This document shows, piece after piece, positions 1 through 9,048 of a stretch of DNA of 41,678 bases; position 1 is the first letter of the stretch; each line of letters opens with the position of its first letter. Source of the DNA: Bryobacterales bacterium (GTDB lineage: Bacteria; Acidobacteriota; Terriglobia; Bryobacterales; Bryobacteraceae); NCBI GenBank assembly GCA_020847895.1, contig JADLBG010000068.1:1-41678 (forward strand), in the 5' to 3' direction. The notes under the pieces are model-generated. The model was given only the letters and a program-made list of their open reading frames with translations. It searched no databases and was not told the DNA's origin. The position numbers and the translations under genes are program-made.

Positions 1-147
1 CGATGCGCCTTGCGACTTGGGTTGGGTGATGCGGGAACTGTACTTATTAAGCGGTTGAGCCATACCTTACCATGTTGTCGCTTCGAGGGCTTTGAGCACA
101 AGCGCACCCCCGGGCCGCCACTCTCCGCGCGGGACAGCGGAGATGCT

Positions 148-375
148 CTATGTATGTTTCCCCGCGACAGGTTTACGGGCCTTGCCGGATAGTTCAGCTT
201 TCCCCTCTTCGGTGATACCCGAGAGGACGACCGGGGCACGATCCGGAAATTCAGCGATCAGGGACAGGCTGCCCCCCATGGCCTCGATGGTCTTACGCAA
301 AGTGGAGAGCAGCAGGTCGCTGCGTTTCTCCAGCCAGGAGACGCTGTCCTGCGTGATGCCGAGGGCTTTAGCCAT
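148..375 (-). pseudogene. Truncated XRE-family HTH antitoxin-like remnant (N-terminal part missing)
   Basis: MAKALGITQDSVSWLEKRSDLLLSTLRKTIEAMGGSLSLIAEFPDRAPVVLSGI matches the second half of HigA-like XRE antitoxins; there is an in-frame TGA just upstream and no N-terminal helices; starts 9 nt after the PIG-L stop. Confidence 0.6.
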
Positions 376-384
376 TTGTCAGGT

Positions 385-1335
385 TCACCGCAGCGGAACC
401 GCGTGCTGCCGCACGTAGTCCTCCACCCGGTTGGTGAAGGGACCGCCGATATAGTGGAACACCTCCGCGTATTCCACGCCATACTGCTTGCCGAACTCGC
501 GATTCCGCGCGAGGACGAATTCCCGGATATAGTTGCGGTCGGCGGTGGTGTCGTCGTCGCCGAGCAGGGGAAGTTTGCGTCCCTGGCGGGCGAGTTCGGC
601 GCGGAGTTTCGAGCCGTGATGGCCGCCGGGACCCTTGGCGACGTTGCAAACGTTGGCGTCAATTTTTTTATCCACCGTGCCCGTGATATCGACCACGCGG
701 GTGATGGTGGGATGGCGGGCGTAATAGTACTTCTCCTTGACGGCGCGCGCGGGGAAGCCGGCGGCGATCTGTTCGGGGTAGTCGTGAACGCGGCCGGCCA
801 TCCAGCAGGCGGCTTCGACGCAGTGGCCGAGGACGTAATGGTCGGGATTTTCTTCGTCGTGCGCCCAGGGGTCGTAGCAGAAAACGGTGTCCACCTTCAG
901 ATAGCGGAAAAGAAAGATGAGGCGGCAGATCAGTTCATTCCGCGAGATGTCGCTCATGCGGTGGTTGTTGTAATTGAGAGCGAAATCGCGCTCCAGGCCG
1001 AGCACGCGGGCCTGCTTCGCCACCTCGGCTTCATTGCGCAGCACGTTCTCGCCGACGGTGCCGGGCTCGCCCACGTCGTCCCCCATGTCGTCGTTCGTGG
1101 CCCGGATCATGTAACCCGTGTAGCCTTCGCGGATGAGCTTGGCGACCGTGCCTCCGCACAGCAGGGCGACGTCGTCGGAATGCGGTTGAATGGCGGCCAG
1201 GACCTTACCCTTATGCGGAGCGCCGGGTTGCGCGCGCTCGAGGAAAGGGGAAGAGGATTGCTGCGCGGGCGCCGGCTCGAGAGCCGTGACGGCCAATCCC
1301 GCGATCATGCTGGTGAAGAATTCACGCCTTTGCAT
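385..1335 (-). CDS. PIG-L/LmbE family deacetylase with Tat-like signal
   Basis: KVLAAIQPHSDDVALLCGGTVAKL and DEENPDHYVLGH motifs; start at MQRREFFTSMIAGLAVTA. Confidence 0.9.
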   Translation of the reverse strand: MQRREFFTSMIAGLAVTALEPAPAQQSSSPFLERAQPGAPHKGKVLAAIQPHSDDVALLCGGTVAKLIREGYTGYMIRATNDDMGDDVGEPGTVGENVLRNEAEVAKQARVLGLERDFALNYNNHRMSDISRNELICRLIFLFRYLKVDTVFCYDPWAHDEENPDHYVLGHCVEAACWMAGRVHDYPEQIAAGFPARAVKEKYYYARHPTITRVVDITGTVDKKIDANVCNVAKGPGGHHGSKLRAELARQGRKLPLLGDDDTTADRNYIREFVLARNREFGKQYGVEYAEVFHYIGGPFTNRVEDYVRQHAVPLR

Positions 1336-1398
1336 GAATGAAATGGTAGTTGGGGCAGGCGATCGGGGCAAGTGGCGCGCCCATGCATCCACTGTGCG

Positions 1399-4242
1399 TC
1401 AGTTTCCGTAGTTCACCCAGATGGGGCTCGACCACGCCATGTTGCGATCCAACTGAAGAACGCGGACGTAATACCACGCCGCGCCTTTGCCGGGGCTGTT
1501 GTCCACGAACGTGAACTGGGCCGTGTTGCCCTGGGGTTCGGTGAGAAAGACGAACTTGCCGTTCTTGATCAGTTCCACCTTCGCGATCCGGTAAGTGCCG
1601 GTGACCTTCACCGAAAGTTTCGGCGCGCTCGATGCGGAAAAGGAATCGCCCATCATGTAGGTGCGGTTGCCGGAGGCGGCGGTGTAGTCGATGAGAATGT
1701 TGTCCGTGGCGCCGTAGGCGTGCCGGCGGCGCATGCTTTCGACAATGGATTCCCTCTTCGTGTCCGGCGTGTAGATGAGCGTGTAGGAAGAATGCGTGGA
1801 GATGTGGTCCGAACTCGATTCCACCCCCAGTTTGTAGCCCTTGGCGAGCGCGTTCCAGTAAAAGCCCGAGGGCTGAAACTTGCCGTGGGCGGTAGCGACG
1901 TAGCCGGCGGTTTCCGACCGCGGCGCGCCTTCGTATTCATAGTTGGCGTGATAGCCCTGGTAGATTTCGACGAGAGGCTCCACCTCGGGATCGTTGTCGC
2001 GGTAGTCGCTGCCCTGATCGGTGGCGAGCGAGTGGAGCATGCAGATGCCGCGATGCTGCTTCAGATAGGGGTAGAGGATGGGTCCCGTGTTCACGCGCCC
2101 CTGCTGCTCATCGCGCGAGATGGGGAGCGTGCGCACGCCGCGCTGCGCGAAGACGACGTTGCGGTGGCCGTTGGGGAATGGGACGCTGCGCTCGTAACCG
2201 AACAGCGGCGTGTAGCGCTGGGGAATGAAGTAGAGGTCGTGCGCCTTTTCGGTGCGCCACCACGTGTACTCGTTGTCGTTGCCCGCGTTGTGGTCCGTGA
2301 TGATTCCGGTGTCCATGGCCGCGGCATCGAGCATGTAGCGGAAGTAATCGTCGATCGAACCGTCGCCCGCGCCGTCAGTGGAGATCTCCGTGTGGCGGTG
2401 GAAATCGCCGCGCACGATCTGATACGTGGCGCCGTCCACCGTCGTCCGATAATTGCGCATCCGCTCCACATCGGCCGCTTCCGTGGTGGGATAGACCGCC
2501 GCCGCGCCGGGCGATTCTCTGAATTCAGCCAGCAGCGGAGCCGCCGCCGCCGCCGGGTTGCGCATCGAGGCGGCGTCCACTTCATAGAACGACGGATGGC
2601 GGGCCTGCTGGGCCGGACCCGCCATCGGACGGTTGTCGCCGGCCCAAACCATCCACGGCCCGGCAGATGAAGGATACATCGCAAACGGCGCTTCGTTGCG
2701 AGAACCGGTTTCCGGAATGGGCGATGCCGGGGTCCAGCGGCCGCCTTCGAGACTTGTGAGGAACCACTCCCAGTGCCCGTTGGCGGCCCAGAAGTCGCTG
2801 CGATTGTTGCCGCAGGAAGTCCGCACTTGCAGCGCCGCCCACACACGGCCCGAGGTATCCACGGTGAGTTTGGGCATCTGGATGTAGCGGTTATACCGGT
2901 CGGGGACCGCCGCCATGATATCGGCGGGCTCTTTCCATTGGCCGTTGTCCAGCACCGCAACGCGGCTCTGCCGGCCGGAATAAAGCGTCGTACCGCGCCA
3001 GACGTCGTCGCGGTTCCAATCCTTACCCCAGTTCGCGCCTGATTCATCCCAGGCGAGCCACGGCCGGTCCTGCCTGTCCACCGCCACGGAGGCGTGCGCC
3101 TGAAAGCGCGGGGAGTGCGTTACCTGCTGGATCTCCCCCAGCGTGCCGTCCGCCGCGATCCGGCGCAGAAAGATGTCGTAGTTGCCGGTGCGATAGCTAT
3201 CCCAGGCGACGTAGAGGTTGCCCTTCGAATCAGCGGCGGCATCCGGCGCCCAGGCGCTGGGCCCGCTGATCTCGCGCGGCGCGGACCAATTCTCGCCGGT
3301 CAACTTGCTGTAGAAGACGTGCGACTGGCCGTTCTCGTGGCCGATCCAGACGAGGTGCAGCGTGCCGGCGCCATCGGCCAGCAGACGGTGGAAGGCATTC
3401 GGGTGGTTCGAGGACGTGAGTTTCTGCTGAGACGACCACGCGCTTCCGTCGAAGGTGCGCGCGTACAGATCCCAATCCCGGCCTTTGCGCTCCGGCCACA
3501 CGGCCCAGATGCGGCCGCGCGCATCTTCAGCGATGGCGCTCTGATAGACATCGCCCTTCTGCGCGGTGAGTTGGAACGGCTGCGACCAGCCAGTGGCGGT
3601 CGAGTATCGCGCATAGACGTGATCGCCGTTGTTCTGGTAGGCCTGCCAGATGATCCACGTGACACCCTTGCGCGTGATGGTGAGCGAGGGGTAATCGTGC
3701 TCTTCCGTGCCGGCGGAAGAAATCCGCTCCGTGGAAGGCGTCTGCTGCACCCGGACATCAGCGTTCTCAAACCACTGGACGGAGCCGGTGGAAAGGCTGC
3801 GCAGGGGAAATTCGAACTGTCCCTGCGCCGTGCGGACGCGCACGGTGGCGGTATCCGGAGCCTCCACGGTGACGTTGATGCCCGCGGGAACGACGTTTTC
3901 CACGGGACCAGGTGTGCTGAGGGGGCGTGGACGGTCGGGCTGATTTTCGAAGTTGGCCAGCTTGAGGTGCAGTGCCCATTGCGCCGGACCGGTGAGGGCG
4001 TCGCCGCCGAAGAACCGCCAGGGTGTCATGGCGACGACCTTGCCTTCCGTCAGCGAAAGAGAACCGGAGTAGTCCTTGGGCCGCTCCTGCTTTTCGCCGA
4101 ACACGATCCGGAAACTGGCGGCGTTGCCCGCGGGCGCCGCTTGGGCCTGGAGCGGACCGGGCGGTGTTCCGTGCAGAGCGAGGAAGAGAAGCGTCGCGGC
4201 GCAGAGAGCGATGAGGGCGATTTTGGATTTCCGGCTCTGCAT
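1399..4242 (-). CDS. Secreted beta-propeller-like protein with C-terminal PHP/DUF3604-like metal-binding domain
   Basis: Signal peptide; repeated 'VWAVW/LHLVWIG/LYVAWDS' propeller blades; GDFHRHTEISTDGAGDGSIDDYFRYMLDAAAMDTGIITDHN PHP-like motifs. Confidence 0.75.
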   Translation of the reverse strand: MQSRKSKIALIALCAATLLFLALHGTPPGPLQAQAAPAGNAASFRIVFGEKQERPKDYSGSLSLTEGKVVAMTPWRFFGGDALTGPAQWALHLKLANFENQPDRPRPLSTPGPVENVVPAGINVTVEAPDTATVRVRTAQGQFEFPLRSLSTGSVQWFENADVRVQQTPSTERISSAGTEEHDYPSLTITRKGVTWIIWQAYQNNGDHVYARYSTATGWSQPFQLTAQKGDVYQSAIAEDARGRIWAVWPERKGRDWDLYARTFDGSAWSSQQKLTSSNHPNAFHRLLADGAGTLHLVWIGHENGQSHVFYSKLTGENWSAPREISGPSAWAPDAAADSKGNLYVAWDSYRTGNYDIFLRRIAADGTLGEIQQVTHSPRFQAHASVAVDRQDRPWLAWDESGANWGKDWNRDDVWRGTTLYSGRQSRVAVLDNGQWKEPADIMAAVPDRYNRYIQMPKLTVDTSGRVWAALQVRTSCGNNRSDFWAANGHWEWFLTSLEGGRWTPASPIPETGSRNEAPFAMYPSSAGPWMVWAGDNRPMAGPAQQARHPSFYEVDAASMRNPAAAAAPLLAEFRESPGAAAVYPTTEAADVERMRNYRTTVDGATYQIVRGDFHRHTEISTDGAGDGSIDDYFRYMLDAAAMDTGIITDHNAGNDNEYTWWRTEKAHDLYFIPQRYTPLFGYERSVPFPNGHRNVVFAQRGVRTLPISRDEQQGRVNTGPILYPYLKQHRGICMLHSLATDQGSDYRDNDPEVEPLVEIYQGYHANYEYEGAPRSETAGYVATAHGKFQPSGFYWNALAKGYKLGVESSSDHISTHSSYTLIYTPDTKRESIVESMRRRHAYGATDNILIDYTAASGNRTYMMGDSFSASSAPKLSVKVTGTYRIAKVELIKNGKFVFLTEPQGNTAQFTFVDNSPGKGAAWYYVRVLQLDRNMAWSSPIWVNYGN

Positions 4243-4247
4243 CGTGG

Positions 4248-5315
4248 TTAGTCAGTCGCCTGCTCGAGGATGGCGAAATCGCCGGGGTTCCAGGCTTGTG
4301 CAATCAGGTAGTACTTGCCGTTGATCTCGCGCATCACGGCGTTGTGGATGTGGGTGAAGTTGGTGAGGCCGAGGTCCTCTTTCGGCATCACCGTGGAAAT
4401 CAGCTTGTCGTTCTCGTAGATGTAGATGGGGGCGCCCTTCCTGCGGTCCGGCCCGTCGAGCGCTCCCACCACCATGTAATTCCCCAGAAAAAACGTGTCG
4501 CACGGAAGCGAGCCGAGAGGCGTCCTCAGCGTCGAGAGATACTGGCCGTGGCGCGTGAAGCGGTCGATCTCCGCGTTGGGGCGGTCGGCGACATCGATGC
4601 GCGTGGTCCCCGGCGGGATCGTGATGCCGTGGCCCGTGCCGAACTGTCCGGCGCCGGAGCCGCGCCCGCCGAAGGCGAGATCGTACCAGGACGTGCGGAA
4701 GGGGCTGGTGGAGAGAATGCGCGCGGTGAGCACGAAGTCGAGATTGGAATAACCGGTGGTGATGTAGTACAGCCCGTCAAGCTGCTCCACGTCCGTGGGG
4801 ATGAAGTTGCCGCGTCCGCGGAAGTAGTCGTTGGCGATGGGGCTGCCGAGGTCGCTGTTTCCATCGGGCGGCCGGAGGGCATCCACCATGTGCCCGTCAA
4901 TCGTCGTGGTGAACACGGCGCCCGCTTCATTGCCGGGGAAGGCCAGATAAGGAGTGCCGTCCTTGGCAAGCCACAGCAACGAGTTGTGGAGGTTCGTGTC
5001 CTTCATCTCCGCCGCCGTGGGCAGCATGCGCGTGTTCTTCAGGTCGGCGCTGATCTGGATGATGCCCGCCCCCTTGAGCGAGAAGTACGTCTCGCCTTTT
5101 CCAGGCCGGCGGTCCACGGCGAATCCGCCGTGAGCGGACTTGATGACGGCTTGGGCCTCCGGCGGCAGGTGGGACGCCGTGTAGAGCACGCGGAAGCGCA
5201 TCTTCCCGTTCCCGCTGATGCCGGCCGAAGCCGCGCGGGAAGGAATGCCTGCGCCGGCGAACCAGCCGATGCCAAGCAGGCCGAGGAAGAACGCGCTTAG
5301 AGTAAGTCGCTTCAT
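4248..5315 (-). CDS. Secreted hypothetical protein, probable beta-propeller
   Basis: Signal peptide MKRLTLSAFFLGLLGIGWFAGAG; GAGQFGTGHGITIPPGTTRIDVADRPNAEIDRFTRHGQYLSTL is NHL-like. Confidence 0.6.
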   Translation of the reverse strand: MKRLTLSAFFLGLLGIGWFAGAGIPSRAASAGISGNGKMRFRVLYTASHLPPEAQAVIKSAHGGFAVDRRPGKGETYFSLKGAGIIQISADLKNTRMLPTAAEMKDTNLHNSLLWLAKDGTPYLAFPGNEAGAVFTTTIDGHMVDALRPPDGNSDLGSPIANDYFRGRGNFIPTDVEQLDGLYYITTGYSNLDFVLTARILSTSPFRTSWYDLAFGGRGSGAGQFGTGHGITIPPGTTRIDVADRPNAEIDRFTRHGQYLSTLRTPLGSLPCDTFFLGNYMVVGALDGPDRRKGAPIYIYENDKLISTVMPKEDLGLTNFTHIHNAVMREINGKYYLIAQAWNPGDFAILEQATD

Positions 5316-5399
5316 GTAGAGTAAGCCCTCCAGTGGTAAAGGCATTACACCACAAATACAAGCGGCGTATTGGTTAAGTCTATGGAACGCGCCGCGCAA

Positions 5400-6209
5400 T
5401 CATGGCGCGACTATATAAACCTTCGTCTTGACGTCGCTCTTCCCGCGCAGCACCGTGAAGACATGGCCTTTCGAATCCTGCTCCACCGATTGAATGCGAT
5501 AGAAATTTGGCGTCCCGGTCAGGCCGTTATACTGAGGCCGATCCAGGCTCGACTCGCACACGTCATAGACCACGGACGGCTCGTCCGCGCCCGCATTGGG
5601 TAGCTTAATCACGCTGTCTATGATTGCGATGTGTCCGAAGTTCGTCCAAACGAGGATGTCATTCGCCTGCACGCTTTGCTGGCTGGTCCGCCCCTTGAGT
5701 TGCCTCTGGTATAGCTCAATGGCGTTTTCCGGCCCGAGAGTCTTCAGCAGGACTCTCTGGGTGAAGTTGCCGACAAACCCCGTGCAGTAGAGTCCGATCC
5801 ATTTCCGTACATACTCCATGATCTGGTCGCGAGGCGAACCCGTCCCGCTGAGCCCGCTGGTCTTGGGATTCAGCCAGGCGAGTTTCAGCACCGCCGCGAT
5901 CTGTTCCGGCGAGCCGGCGCCCCGGTGGACCGCGGCGATCTCCCTCTTGGTTTGAGTATCCGCGGCCAAGCCTTGCATCTTACTCCAGTGGAGATAGTGC
6001 GCGAACGTCTTACTCGCGCCGGGGGCTTGCAGCGCCAGCTTCAGCTTTCCCGGATCTTTGGGGTCGTAGGGCGGATCCGCCTGATCGTACTTCACATGCC
6101 AGTTCGGCCCGGGATTCTGATAGTCTTCCACGCAAGCCGTCACCATTCCGCCGGCGCCAAGATCCACGGAGAGGTTCTTATATCGTTCGACGTACTGTTG
6201 AGTCGTCAT
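5400..6209 (-). CDS. NlpC/P60- or CHAP-like cysteine hydrolase without recognisable signal peptide
   Basis: LYCTGFVGNF (C142) and FGHIAIID (H193), spaced as in papain-like NlpC/P60 or CHAP enzymes. Confidence 0.55.
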   Translation of the reverse strand: MTTQQYVERYKNLSVDLGAGGMVTACVEDYQNPGPNWHVKYDQADPPYDPKDPGKLKLALQAPGASKTFAHYLHWSKMQGLAADTQTKREIAAVHRGAGSPEQIAAVLKLAWLNPKTSGLSGTGSPRDQIMEYVRKWIGLYCTGFVGNFTQRVLLKTLGPENAIELYQRQLKGRTSQQSVQANDILVWTNFGHIAIIDSVIKLPNAGADEPSVVYDVCESSLDRPQYNGLTGTPNFYRIQSVEQDSKGHVFTVLRGKSDVKTKVYIVAP

Positions 6210-6252
6210 TTTGGGCAGTTCCCCGAATCGGGAGGGGCAACCAGGGAGCGGG

Positions 6253-7098
6253 TCAGCTTTTCTTCGAAGCCCCTTCGATCTTCTTGCGAAGGTCCTTCAA
6301 CTCCTTGGAATCCGGCAAGCCTTGCAGCGCATCGAGCGCCTTGGTGCGGAAGATTTTCTCCCGGTCCGGGACGTCGAGCTTGCGCTTGCCGAAGAGGTCG
6401 GCCTGGTCGTTCAGGAATTCCGACATCGCCAGCAGGAACGTGGCCCGCGGCACGGTGAGCGGAATCTTGGCCATGGCCTCCTGCGTTTTTACGGCGTCGT
6501 CACCGTTGCCGAGAGCGTCGCAGACGGCGAGCAGGACGGCGCGCTGCGTGCCCATGGCGCGGAGACTGTCGGCTTCACTCTGAGAGGGTAGGATCCCGCC
6601 GGCGATCTTGCTCGGCGGGGCCTTGGAGGTGCCTACCGGCGGATAGGGAAAGGCGAACTCCACATCTCCGGACGGGTTGGCCTTTTGGAACGCCATGAAT
6701 GATTCCACGAACTCCATGGCCTGGCGTCCCGCTTCCGAGCGCAACGTCGAGGTCTGCATGCGGAACGGAGCGGGATTCGCCTTGTTCGTGCGCGCGCCGG
6801 TTTCGTACTGGTCGGCGAGTTCGGTGTTTCCTTTCACAAGCCCGGCGAGCAGAATCAACCGCCAGGGTTGCGCGTGTTTTCGGAATTCATTTTCCGAAGT
6901 GGTCAGCTTCGAAAGATTGTCGACGGTGCGAGTGTAGTCGCCGGCATTGAAGGACTCCTTGGCGGCGGACCAGTAAAAAGCCGGGGTTCCTTTGGCGGGC
7001 GGCTCCGGTCCGGAGGAACAGGAAGAAAGTAGACCCGTGAGGAGGGCGAGAAGAAGGAATAGACGTGATTTCAAGGACGAACTCCTTAAGGGAGACAT
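6253..7098 (-). CDS. Hypothetical lipoprotein
   Basis: LFLLLALLTGLLSSCSSG lipobox; long helical protein. Confidence 0.6.
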   Translation of the reverse strand: MSPLRSSSLKSRLFLLLALLTGLLSSCSSGPEPPAKGTPAFYWSAAKESFNAGDYTRTVDNLSKLTTSENEFRKHAQPWRLILLAGLVKGNTELADQYETGARTNKANPAPFRMQTSTLRSEAGRQAMEFVESFMAFQKANPSGDVEFAFPYPPVGTSKAPPSKIAGGILPSQSEADSLRAMGTQRAVLLAVCDALGNGDDAVKTQEAMAKIPLTVPRATFLLAMSEFLNDQADLFGKRKLDVPDREKIFRTKALDALQGLPDSKELKDLRKKIEGASKKS

Positions 7099-7161
7099 CC
7101 TATACCACGTTTCTCAGGGAGAAAAGGGGGGGCTTTCTCCCCTGTCCAGGATGCCCGCGGC

Positions 7162-7614
7162 TTACTGAAGATAGGCGCGCTGCACGTAGCTCAGTTGCCG
7201 CGAAGACTGGTAGTGGAACTGAAGTTGAGCAACGGTGTCTTCCCTGGCGGCAGCGCGGGCGATGATCCGCGCCGCTTGTCCGAAGTGGCCCTGCCTGGCC
7301 TGGTCCACCGACTTGGCGAGCGCTTGCGCCACACGGCGGATATCGTCCAACTCGTCTTTGTTGAGGCTGCCTTCCACCGTCACCGAGATCTTTGATTGGC
7401 TGGCCGCGCTATAACCGGCCGAGGTGGAATCACTTGTGGCGCTCAGCGCGTTAAGCGCTTCGGCCGAAAGCGTCACGCGGTCGCCTTCAGCGGTGGTGAG
7501 GGTGAGTTGGAGTGCCTCCTGCCTTTGGGCGGAAACGCTCTGTTGGCGGTTCACCGCGGGCTGCTGCGGCGGTTGAAACCGGCGGAACGACAGATCCTGA
7601 GACTGAACTTGCAT
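7162..7614 (-). CDS. Hypothetical protein, 150 aa
   Basis: Single ORF with coherent composition; no recognised family. Confidence 0.5.
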   Translation of the reverse strand: MQVQSQDLSFRRFQPPQQPAVNRQQSVSAQRQEALQLTLTTAEGDRVTLSAEALNALSATSDSTSAGYSAASQSKISVTVEGSLNKDELDDIRRVAQALAKSVDQARQGHFGQAARIIARAAAREDTVAQLQFHYQSSRQLSYVQRAYLQ

Positions 7615-7628
7615 TGCGGCCTCCCTTG

Positions 7629-8022
7629 CTAAGCCTTATCGAACGCGGGCAAGCAGAGAATGAGCAACCCGTAGTCTTTTTGCCAGCCATATCCGGCCCG
7701 CTCGTGGAAGCTGTCCCGGGTAATGGATTCACCCGACGCCAGTACTCCGTAATCTTCGCGGAAAGCTGCTTCCACCACGTCCGGATGCTTATCGGCAAAG
7801 CCACGGATCCTGCCCCGTCACCCGCGGCGGCGGCTTCAGATTCAGACGCCCGAGCAGTCACCTGCGTCCTCATGCGCTCCGGCCCCTTCACGAACTGGCC
7901 TTGTTCTCCGAGAAGCGCTCCGTGATCGCCCATGGCCACGTGGGGCCTTTCGCGTCCGGCATGTATTTCTTCAAAAATCGCATCGGCGGATCCCAGGGTT
8001 CGTGCGGATCAAAGGCCTCCAC
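7629..8022 (-). pseudogene. Decayed sulfatase fragments joined to an unidentified C-terminal fragment
   Basis: Frame-shifted segments VEAFDPHEPWDPPMRFLKKYMPDAKGPTW / GDHGALLGEQGQFVKGPERMRTQVT / LLGRLNLKPPPRVTGQDPWL, in sulfatase order, then GFADKHPDVVEAAFREDYGVLASGESITRDSFHERAGYGWQKDYGLLILCLPAFDKA-stop. Confidence 0.65.
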
Positions 8023-8089
8023 CTGCGCCTGAGTTCCGGCGGTTCGAGAGTAAGAGAGTCCCATTTCGAACCGGCTCTCCGCCGGCATC

Positions 8090-8117
8090 ATGACAGCATG
8101 TCAGGCGGTGCTATGAT
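8090..8117 (+). promoter_or_regulatory. vapBC promoter with overlapping operator palindrome
   Basis: -35 ATGACA (8090-8095), 16-bp spacer, -10 TATGAT (8112-8117); inverted repeat TGACA-GCA-TGTCA at 8091-8103. Confidence 0.55.
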
Positions 8118-8123
8118 GCAAAA

Positions 8124-8384
8124 ATGAGGACGACAATTACATTGGAGCCGGATGTTCAAGCTCTCATTCGGGCTGCCATGAGGGAACGTGGGATCTCCTT
8201 CAAAGAAGCTCTGAATTCCGCGGTGCGGGCCGGCTTGACACAGGGGAAACCCAAGCGGCGCCACTTTGTGCAGAAGTCCTATTCGCTGGGGGGCGATCAG
8301 GCATTCCGGTGGGACAAGGCTCTAGAAGCCGCCAGCGCCATGGAAGATGAAGAGTTGGGCCGGAAGATCGCCGTGCGCAAATGA
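8124..8384 (+). CDS. vapB: VapB-like antitoxin, ribbon-helix-helix
   Basis: MRTTITLEPDVQALIRAAMRERGISFKEALNSAVRAGL; 4-nt ATGA overlap with the PIN toxin. Confidence 0.85.
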   Translation: MRTTITLEPDVQALIRAAMRERGISFKEALNSAVRAGLTQGKPKRRHFVQKSYSLGGDQAFRWDKALEAASAMEDEELGRKIAVRK

Positions 8385-8809
8385 TCGTTGTCAACGTCAA
8401 CCTGCTCCTATACGCAGTCAACCAGGATGCGCCAGACCACAGAAAGGCGAAAGCATGGCTGGAATCCGCCATTTCGGGAACCGAAACCGTCGGGTTGCCC
8501 TGGATCGTCCTCCTGGCTTTCCTCCGTCTGACTACGCGAACCGGGCTCTTTCAGAAGCCGCTCACGGTGGGTACGGCATTCGACCTGGTGGACGCTTGGC
8601 TGCGGCAACCGTCGGTCACAGTGCCCGATCCAACGGCGCGCCACCTGCAAACGATGCGTGATTTGATATCGCCGCTGGGCGCCGGGGGGAATCTCACATC
8701 GGATGCCCATCTCGCGGCTTTGGCCATTGAGCACGGCGCGGAGCTTTGCTCAACGGACAACGATTTCGGTAGGTTCAACCGGCTCCGCTGGCGCAATCCG
8801 CTGGTTTGA
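8381..8809 (+). CDS. vapC: VapC-like PIN-domain toxin with altered first catalytic Asp
   Basis: MIVVNVNLLLYAVNQDAPDHRKAKAWLE ... NLTSDAHLAALAIEHGAELCSTDNDFGRF. Confidence 0.88.
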   Translation: MIVVNVNLLLYAVNQDAPDHRKAKAWLESAISGTETVGLPWIVLLAFLRLTTRTGLFQKPLTVGTAFDLVDAWLRQPSVTVPDPTARHLQTMRDLISPLGAGGNLTSDAHLAALAIEHGAELCSTDNDFGRFNRLRWRNPLV

Positions 8810-9048
8810 TGAAAGGAGAAAGACCGGCTCTACAGTTCGAAGAAGCTGTCAATCGAGTTGGTTCCCCGTCGTGGACGCGCTTCAAACGCTGGTGGCCCGC
8901 CCGCCGCGAGCGGCCGCGCGATTCAGCGCTTCGGGGCTGCTCTGGCATTTCCGTGACGTCCAGTTGAATCTCAGTCTGGTCCTTGGTCCCGCACACCACG
9001 AGTGCAAGGCCGCGGAATCCCTCCCGAAGTGCTACTGGCTTCTCAATC

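Noticed and set aside
8408-8796. Minus-strand ORFs overlapping vapC
   Set aside because: Antisense shadow of the PIN gene with no recognisable motif.
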